A stretch of 19,318 nucleotides of DNA from Planctomycetota bacterium (GTDB taxonomy: Bacteria; Planctomycetota; Phycisphaerae; UBA1845), in NCBI GenBank assembly GCA_022561415.1, contig JADFRH010000009.1, forward strand, positions 1-19,318. The letters are read 5' to 3'. The notes under the pieces were generated by a model. It did no database searches, was not told where the DNA came from, and saw only the letters and a list, made by a program, of their open reading frames with translations. Position 1 is the stretch's first letter, and every line of letters begins with the position of its first letter. Shown here in pieces: positions 15,645-19,318 of the stretch. The translations under genes and the position numbers were made by a program.

Positions 15645-16358
15645 ATGCAGTCCGAGCTAAACAAGAGACTCAGCGAATTCATCACGACCGAGCGTGTCCT
15701 TTACGACGTCAAGGGCGATAACACGCTAACCGCCTCAATCTCGAACATCTCCCGTTACTTGCGTTTTCTCGACATACTTTACAACGAGTACGCAGAACTC
15801 AACGACGCATATGTCGCGGTGGTGATGAGCCAGGTTGACGATTCCGAGACGGCGGCATCCGGCAAGGTGCCGGAGGGTTTTCGCGACCGATTGAGTAGAA
15901 TGTGGGAGATAGCAGGCCCGTTGCAGTTGAAAATCGAGAGCATTGTTCTCTTCGGTGCGATTGCTCTAGAGAAGATCGAGTTCGCCATCCGAGACTATTT
16001 TGGCCAAGACAAGAGCCTATCAGACGACGAATGGCACCGCGTTGCGCGGGAAAAGGGAATCGATATTCCCGCCGACATGAAACGCGCTAAGAAGAACCTG
16101 CAGAATCGATTGCTCCAGTACCGACACGAACACATCACGCACAATCGGAATCTACGCACTTTGCACGGCGCAGGCACGAACGCTGATGGCAAGACACAAA
16201 TCGTAGCGGGATTCTTGTACCCAGATGGCTCGGAAAAATTCGCTGCGTCGCCACCCGTAGACGAAGCGATTGTATGGCTCGACTCCTACGTGAAGCTCTT
16301 CATCGAACTGATTGTTTCCAACCGCGCAGAGAGCCAGTACAAGTTGAAATCGGGCTAG
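15645..16358 (+). CDS. Orphan helical protein of unknown function, possibly HEPN-like
   Basis: A 237-residue soluble, mainly helical protein that I do not recognise. The start is firm: AGGAG at 15635-15639, five bases before the ATG. Residues 85-120 form a hydrophobic/charged helix pair (Leu-Gln-Leu-Lys-Ile-Glu-Ser-Ile-Val-Leu-Phe-Gly). At R160-x5-H166, Arg-His-Glu-His-Ile-Thr-His-Asn-Arg resembles the RX4-6H motif of HEPN ribonucleases, which occur in toxin-antitoxin and abortive-infection systems. This link rests on one short motif and overall helicity, so it is speculative. The gene appears less GC-rich than its neighbours, follows an integrase remnant and precedes a tRNA gene, so it is probably cargo of a mobile element. 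It has its own rho-independent terminator. Confidence 0.75.
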   Translation: MQSELNKRLSEFITTERVLYDVKGDNTLTASISNISRYLRFLDILYNEYAELNDAYVAVVMSQVDDSETAASGKVPEGFRDRLSRMWEIAGPLQLKIESIVLFGAIALEKIEFAIRDYFGQDKSLSDDEWHRVAREKGIDIPADMKRAKKNLQNRLLQYRHEHITHNRNLRTLHGAGTNADGKTQIVAGFLYPDGSEKFAASPPVDEAIVWLDSYVKLFIELIVSNRAESQYKLKSG

Positions 16359-16387
16359 CGATTCCCGAAACGCATCGGCTGATTCGG

Positions 16388-16414
16388 TTTACGACGCGCT
16401 TTACGACGCGCTTT
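16388..16414 (+). repeat. Tandem 12-base repeat, two full copies
   Basis: TTTACGACGCGC at 16388-16399 is repeated exactly at 16400-16411, with TTT beginning a third copy. It lies between the orphan gene and its terminator. Confidence 0.8.
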
Positions 16415-16430
16415 CAGTTTTCCACAACGC

Positions 16431-16454
16431 ACGGCGATAAGAACCGCCGTTTTT
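16431..16454 (+). terminator. Rho-independent terminator of the orphan gene
   Basis: ACGGCG (16431-16436) pairs with CGCCGT (16445-16450) around an eight-base loop, followed by a T-run to 16454. It ends plus-strand transcription from the orphan gene just before the oppositely oriented tRNA gene. Confidence 0.7.
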
Positions 16455-16457
16455 GAC

Positions 16458-16540
16458 TGGGCGAGGCGGGAGTCGAACCCGCATGGGTCTTACCCCAGAG
16501 GATTTTAAGTCCTCAGCGTCTGCCATTCCGCCACTCGCCC
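16458..16540 (-). tRNA. tRNA-Leu (anticodon UAA)
   Basis: Read on the minus strand, the 83-base sequence begins GGGCGAG, which pairs with CTCGCCC at the 3' end before discriminator A. The anticodon stem (GAGGA/TCCTC) holds loop ACTTAAAA, giving anticodon TAA. A long variable arm (CTGGGGTAAGACCCATG region) marks it as class II, and the T arm has GCGGG-TTCGACT-CCCGC. The 3' CCA is not encoded. The integrase remnant lies on its 3' side, as expected if an element inserted at the tRNA 3' end. Confidence 0.95.
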
Positions 16541-16595
16541 GCGGTGTCGTGCGTCTCCACGGCCACACGACCTGGCGCGGCCCTCCCTGCTCCGC

Positions 16596-16624
16596 ATGTT
16601 CGTGGCTTGAATCGGTCCGGTCAA
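16596..16624 (-). promoter_or_regulatory. Possible promoter of tRNA-Leu
   Basis: On the minus strand, TTGACC (16619-16624) is followed after 17 bases by GAACAT (16596-16601), 55 bases before the tRNA 5' end. The -10 box matches only three of six consensus bases. Confidence 0.25.
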
Positions 16625-16795
16625 ACGCGGGGAACTCCACCAACTCAGCCTTGGGAGCCCAGCCGACGGGACGGTAACCCGCACTCTGCGTCCGGCAGCG
16701 CCTCGCTGGTGGCGGACCATCCGCTGTGGTAACGTGCCTCCGTGAAGAGCCCGCAGAATCCCGCGTGGCCTATTCTGAAGATCAAAGTAGACGCA

Positions 16796-16823
16796 CCGGC
16801 AAGCCGCCCGGCAAGCCGGTTTT
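16796..16823 (+). repeat. Tandem 12-base repeat with hairpin potential and T-tract
   Basis: CCGGCAAGCCG occurs at 16796-16806 and again at 16808-16818. CCGGC (16796-16800) can pair with GCCGG (16815-16819), followed by TTTT. It lies in the leader of the LsrF-like gene, 40 bases before the start; an attenuator-like role is only a possibility. Confidence 0.5.
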
Positions 16824-16863
16824 GCGGGTTCTACTGGTCCCTCTGTAACGGAGAAGAACATCG

Positions 16864-17646
16864 ATGGACTGGGGAATGCAAAACCGACTGGCCGGCATTA
16901 TCAATCCGAGCACGGGGCGTTGTGTCATGTTGGCGATCGACCACGGTTATTTTCAGGGTCCGACCTCCGGGCTGGAAAAACCAGGCGAGACCGTCGCGCC
17001 ACTGCTCGATCACGCCGACGCGCTGATGCTCACACGCGGCGTCCTGCGGGCCTGTGTGGATGCAGCCCATCGCATACCGATCGTTCTTCGCGTCTCGGGC
17101 GGGACGAGTATTCTCAAAGACGACCTCTCGAACGAAGATCTCACCGTTTCGATCGAAGACGCCATTCGCCTAAACGTGTCGGCCATGGCGATCTCGATTT
17201 TCGTGGGCAGCGAAAACGAAAAGTTATCGCTGACGAACCTCGCCAAGCTGTGCGACCGAGGTCAACGGTACGGGATTCCCGTTCTGGCGGTGACGGCCGT
17301 CGGTAAGGAGATGACCCGCGACGCACGGTATCTAGGCCTCGCTTGCCGGATCGCGGCCGAACTGGGCGCTCAGATCGTCAAGACCTACTATTGCGACGGC
17401 TTCGAGAAGATCGTGGCCGGCTGCCCGGTTCCGATCGTCATCGCCGGCGGTAAGAAGATCGAGGAGCGCGACGCCCTGCGTCTCGCACACAACGCGATCT
17501 CGGCCGGTGCCATCGGAGTCGACATGGGTCGCAACATTTTCCAATCCAAGTGGCCCGTGCCCATGATTCAGGCCGTACGAAGCATCGTACATGGCGGCAA
17601 GTCCGCGGACGAGGCGTGGGACCAGTTGCAGAGCGCGATCGGGTAG
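16864..17646 (+). CDS. LsrF-like class I aldolase/thiolase
   Basis: The 260-residue TIM-barrel protein closely resembles LsrF, which acts on phospho-autoinducer-2 breakdown product (3-hydroxy-5-phosphonooxypentane-2,4-dione) and belongs to the DhnA/DeoC aldolase group. Shared blocks are Asp-Trp-Gly-Met-Gln at the N-terminus, Asp-His-Gly-Tyr-Phe-Gln-Gly-Pro-Thr, Ile-Val-K173-Thr-Tyr-Tyr (probable Schiff-base lysine), Ile-Val-Ala-Gly-Cys-Pro-Val-Pro-Ile-Val-Ile-Ala-Gly-Gly-Lys-Lys and Val-Asp-Met-Gly-Arg-Asn-Ile-Phe-Gln-Ser. It lacks the roughly 30-residue N-terminal extension of E. coli LsrF; an in-frame TAA at 16846-16848 excludes a longer start, and GGAG at 16850-16853 supports this one. No lsr transporter, kinase or regulator is nearby. 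The adjacent class II aldolase suggests sugar-phosphate degradation instead, so the substrate is uncertain. Confidence 0.85.
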   Translation: MDWGMQNRLAGIINPSTGRCVMLAIDHGYFQGPTSGLEKPGETVAPLLDHADALMLTRGVLRACVDAAHRIPIVLRVSGGTSILKDDLSNEDLTVSIEDAIRLNVSAMAISIFVGSENEKLSLTNLAKLCDRGQRYGIPVLAVTAVGKEMTRDARYLGLACRIAAELGAQIVKTYYCDGFEKIVAGCPVPIVIAGGKKIEERDALRLAHNAISAGAIGVDMGRNIFQSKWPVPMIQAVRSIVHGGKSADEAWDQLQSAIG

Positions 17647-17652
17647 CCGCGA

Positions 17653-19032
17653 ATGAAGAACCGTTGGACTCAGCAAGACGCACGGGACGCGGTTGATCGC
17701 TGGGGCAACGCCCATGGCGAAGCGTTCGCCCTTCGGCTCTACTCCGCTCGTCTCCTCGGCGAAGACCCAGACCTGGTCCTTCACGGGGGCGGCAACGTGT
17801 CGCTCAAGGGTACGCATCGCACCGTGTTCGGCGACGAAGTCGATGCGTTGTTCGTCAAGGCGAGCGGGCGTGATTTGGCCACACTCGATCCGCGCGATCT
17901 GCCGGCCCTGGATCTCGCCTGCCTACAACGGCTCTGCAACCTCGATGCGCTTGGCGACGACGATATGGTCAATGAGTTACGGACCCACCTGTTTGATGCT
18001 TCGGCGCCGACGCCGTCGATCGAGGCCCTGGTCCACGCCATCATTCCACACGCCTACGTCGATCATTCCCATGCGGACGCGGTATTGGCCGTGACCAATC
18101 ACGTGGGCGGCGACGAACTCGCGCGAGAAGCGATGGGCGATCGCGTCGCCGTGCTGCCCTACGTTCGGCCCGGTTTCGAGCTTGCCAAGGCCGTCGCCGA
18201 TTGTGTCAAAACGAATTCAGAGATCGACGGCATCGTACTGCTTCACCATGGACTGATCACCTTCGGCCAGGACGCCGAGACCGCCTATGAACGCCATATT
18301 GAACTCGTTGACGCTTGCGAGCGGCTCATCGCCAAGCACTTCACGGCCTCGCGCCAGAGCACCGTCCCACGCGGCGTCAGGCGCGAGGGCGAGGTCGACA
18401 AGCGCGCGGAACAGGTCGCCCCCCTGTTGCGCGGCCTGCTCGCCATGCCCACCGGTGACGAAGACCATCCGTATCGCCGGTCGATCATGGAGTGGCGGAC
18501 CAGCGAAGAGTTGTTGGCACTGATCAGCACGCAAGACGCGCCGCGGCTTGCGGCGGCCGGTGCGTTGACCGGTGATCACATCATCCGAACCAAGGCCAAA
18601 CCGCTGTATGTTGCGGACCCGAACTGGTCCGACGGCGACAAGCTGCGCGAACAGCTTCGAACGCACATCGATGAGTATCGCAAAGAATACACCGCGTACG
18701 TCGAGGCCCACGGCGGATGTGCGACGGGTTTGGACCCATCGCCGCGTGTGGTGGTTCTTCCCGGTGCCGGTCTGTTCTGCTGGGGCATCAGCAAGCGCGA
18801 AGCACTCGTAACGGCCGACATCGCCGAACACACCCTGATTACAAAAGCCAAGTCCGACGCGATCGGTCCGAGTCGACAGTTCGTCGGTGAGTGCCTGAAG
18901 CGAAAACTTTGCGTCTCCGATCAGGGCGAGCGTTGTCGGATAAATTTTGTTTACGTCCAGTTCGCTGATGTTGACGTGGATGATCGTCTTGGCGGCGGCC
19001 CCAGGTATAGCGTGACTGAATCGGCCGGGTGA
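17653..19032 (+). CDS. Class II aldolase of aldolase/short-chain dehydrogenase type, broken at the C-terminus
   Basis: The frame is 459 residues, but only about 1-405 look like a real protein. That part matches the N-terminal aldolase half of bifunctional class II aldolase/short-chain dehydrogenases (rhamnulose-1-phosphate aldolase/lactaldehyde dehydrogenase-like, normally near 700 residues). It has His-Gly-Gly-Gly-N48-Val-Ser, the zinc pair H138-x-H140 and H198-H199-Gly, plus the linker segment Val-Val-Leu-Pro-Gly-Ala-Gly-Leu-Phe-Cys-Trp-Gly. After Ser-Asp-Ala-Ile-Gly the expected dehydrogenase half is absent. The remaining residues are the antisense reading of a minus-strand ThDP enzyme gene. 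The ATG follows the LsrF-like stop by six bases, so the two form an operon. The aldolase half might still fold, but the dehydrogenase half is missing here. Confidence 0.8.
   Translation: MKNRWTQQDARDAVDRWGNAHGEAFALRLYSARLLGEDPDLVLHGGGNVSLKGTHRTVFGDEVDALFVKASGRDLATLDPRDLPALDLACLQRLCNLDALGDDDMVNELRTHLFDASAPTPSIEALVHAIIPHAYVDHSHADAVLAVTNHVGGDELAREAMGDRVAVLPYVRPGFELAKAVADCVKTNSEIDGIVLLHHGLITFGQDAETAYERHIELVDACERLIAKHFTASRQSTVPRGVRREGEVDKRAEQVAPLLRGLLAMPTGDEDHPYRRSIMEWRTSEELLALISTQDAPRLAAAGALTGDHIIRTKAKPLYVADPNWSDGDKLREQLRTHIDEYRKEYTAYVEAHGGCATGLDPSPRVVVLPGAGLFCWGISKREALVTADIAEHTLITKAKSDAIGPSRQFVGECLKRKLCVSDQGERCRINFVYVQFADVDVDDRLGGGPRYSVTESAG
18866..18885. other. Junction where two unrelated genes are broken tail-to-tail
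   Basis: Left of this point the plus strand encodes the aldolase; right of it the minus strand encodes a ThDP enzyme. Neither family continues across. A GTCGAC palindrome lies at 18872-18877. The exact base is uncertain by roughly ten either way. Confidence 0.7.
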
Positions 19033-19318
19033 CAGGCTGGACCCGACCGCCAGAATCAGGTCGCATTTCGTCAGGTAGTCGACCACGTGATCGCCTCGAA
19101 TGCCCACAAACAAGGGGTGATCTTCCGGAAACGCCCCTTTGGCCTTCAGGGTGGTGATAACGGGAGTGTTCGCGAGCTCGACGAACGTCTTTAGCTCCTC
19201 CGCGGCATCCGAATAGATAACACCCTCGCCCACATAGACCAGCGGGCTCTTCGCTTTTCCCAACAGCTCGACTGCGGCCGCCACGTCGGATGGGTCGGGC
19301 GCCGACTTCCAGCCTTTT
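18878..19318 (-). CDS. Partial ThDP-dependent enzyme, acetolactate-synthase-like middle domain
   Basis: The minus-strand frame is open to the right window edge (Lys-Gly-Trp-Lys-Ser-Ala-Pro...), so the 5' part lies outside. The visible ~145 residues match the central domain of the acetolactate synthase/benzoylformate decarboxylase superfamily: Leu-Leu-Gly-Lys-Ala-Lys-Ser-Pro-Leu-Val-Tyr-Val-Gly-Glu-Gly-Val, Pro-Val-Ile-Thr-Thr-Leu-Lys-Ala-Lys-Gly-Ala-Phe-Pro-Glu-Asp-His-Pro and Cys-Asp-Leu-Ile-Leu-Ala-Val-Gly-Ser-Ser-Leu-Ser. It ends with Gly-Asp-Ala-Lys-Phe-Ser-Leu-Gln-Ala-Leu-Thr-Asp-Glu-Leu, just before the C-terminal ThDP-binding domain would start. That domain is missing: the frame runs on to 18217 only as antisense of the aldolase. 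The exact substrate cannot be assigned from this domain alone. Confidence 0.75.

Larger units (their letters stand above)
16541..16863. other. Intergenic region between tRNA-Leu and the LsrF-like gene
   Basis: About 320 bases with no convincing gene. It contains a possible tRNA promoter on the minus strand, a 12-base tandem repeat, and the RBS of the LsrF-like gene. Confidence 0.5.

Noticed and set aside
14801..16440. Duplicate of the tRNA-Leu 3' end as an attachment site
   Set aside because: Reading for the T-arm core (GGGAGTCGAACCCG) found no second copy in this stretch; the other att site may lie outside the area or have decayed.
16453..16677. Plus-strand open frame of 74 codons across the tRNA
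   Set aside because: It reads through the antisense of a clear tRNA-Leu gene and has no RBS or motif.
18217..18865. Left extension of the minus-strand ThDP enzyme frame
   Set aside because: This part is exactly antisense to the conserved aldolase and shows no ThDP-binding motif, so only the part right of about 18,870 is real.

Overview
The window reads as GC-rich chromosomal DNA of a planctomycete-like bacterium, probably a MAG or draft contig. The clearest clue is a zinc-ribbon motif at the left edge (C-P-K-C-x-Y-D-L-R-G...P-E-C-G), of a kind that recurs across Planctomycetes/Phycisphaerae. The lineage call rests on this motif and general gene style, so it is an inference. No phage, CRISPR array or intact insertion sequence was seen.

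Left part (1-8735): a broken or partial zinc-ribbon fragment; a four-helix membrane protein; a zinc-ribbon/DUF5658-like membrane protein; a DUF1579 protein with a good promoter and RBS; a full-length cobalamin-dependent methionine synthase (metH); and, convergent with metH, an exported protein of unknown function. Next come the redox repressor gene rex, a small NifU-C-type Fe-S protein, and a convergent YacP-like NYN nuclease gene.

Centre (8797-14800): the main system, a compact six-gene kynurenine operon in the order 3-hydroxyanthranilate dioxygenase, ACMS decarboxylase, kynureninase, kynurenine 3-monooxygenase, tryptophan 2,3-dioxygenase, kynurenine formamidase. Together they convert L-tryptophan to 2-aminomuconate semialdehyde, releasing formate, alanine and CO2. 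ACMS decarboxylase diverts flux from quinolinate, so the operon looks catabolic rather than dedicated to NAD synthesis. A good sigma70-type promoter precedes the first gene, and two gene pairs overlap. The decarboxylase is collinear with the vertebrate enzyme at its key residues, and the monooxygenase has a C-terminal membrane anchor like the eukaryotic enzyme.

Right part (14801-16540): a poorly coding stretch, the C-terminal remnant of a tyrosine recombinase, an orphan gene of less GC-rich composition with its own RBS and terminator, and a tRNA-Leu(UAA) gene on the minus strand. This looks like a decayed integrative element beside a tRNA gene.

Right end (16864-19318): an LsrF-like class I aldolase followed 6 bases later by a class II aldolase of the aldolase/short-chain-dehydrogenase type. 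The second protein loses family resemblance near base 18,870. From the other side, a minus-strand ThDP-dependent (acetolactate-synthase-like) gene also stops at that point. Two unrelated genes broken tail-to-tail at one place indicate an inversion/deletion breakpoint or an assembly misjoin.
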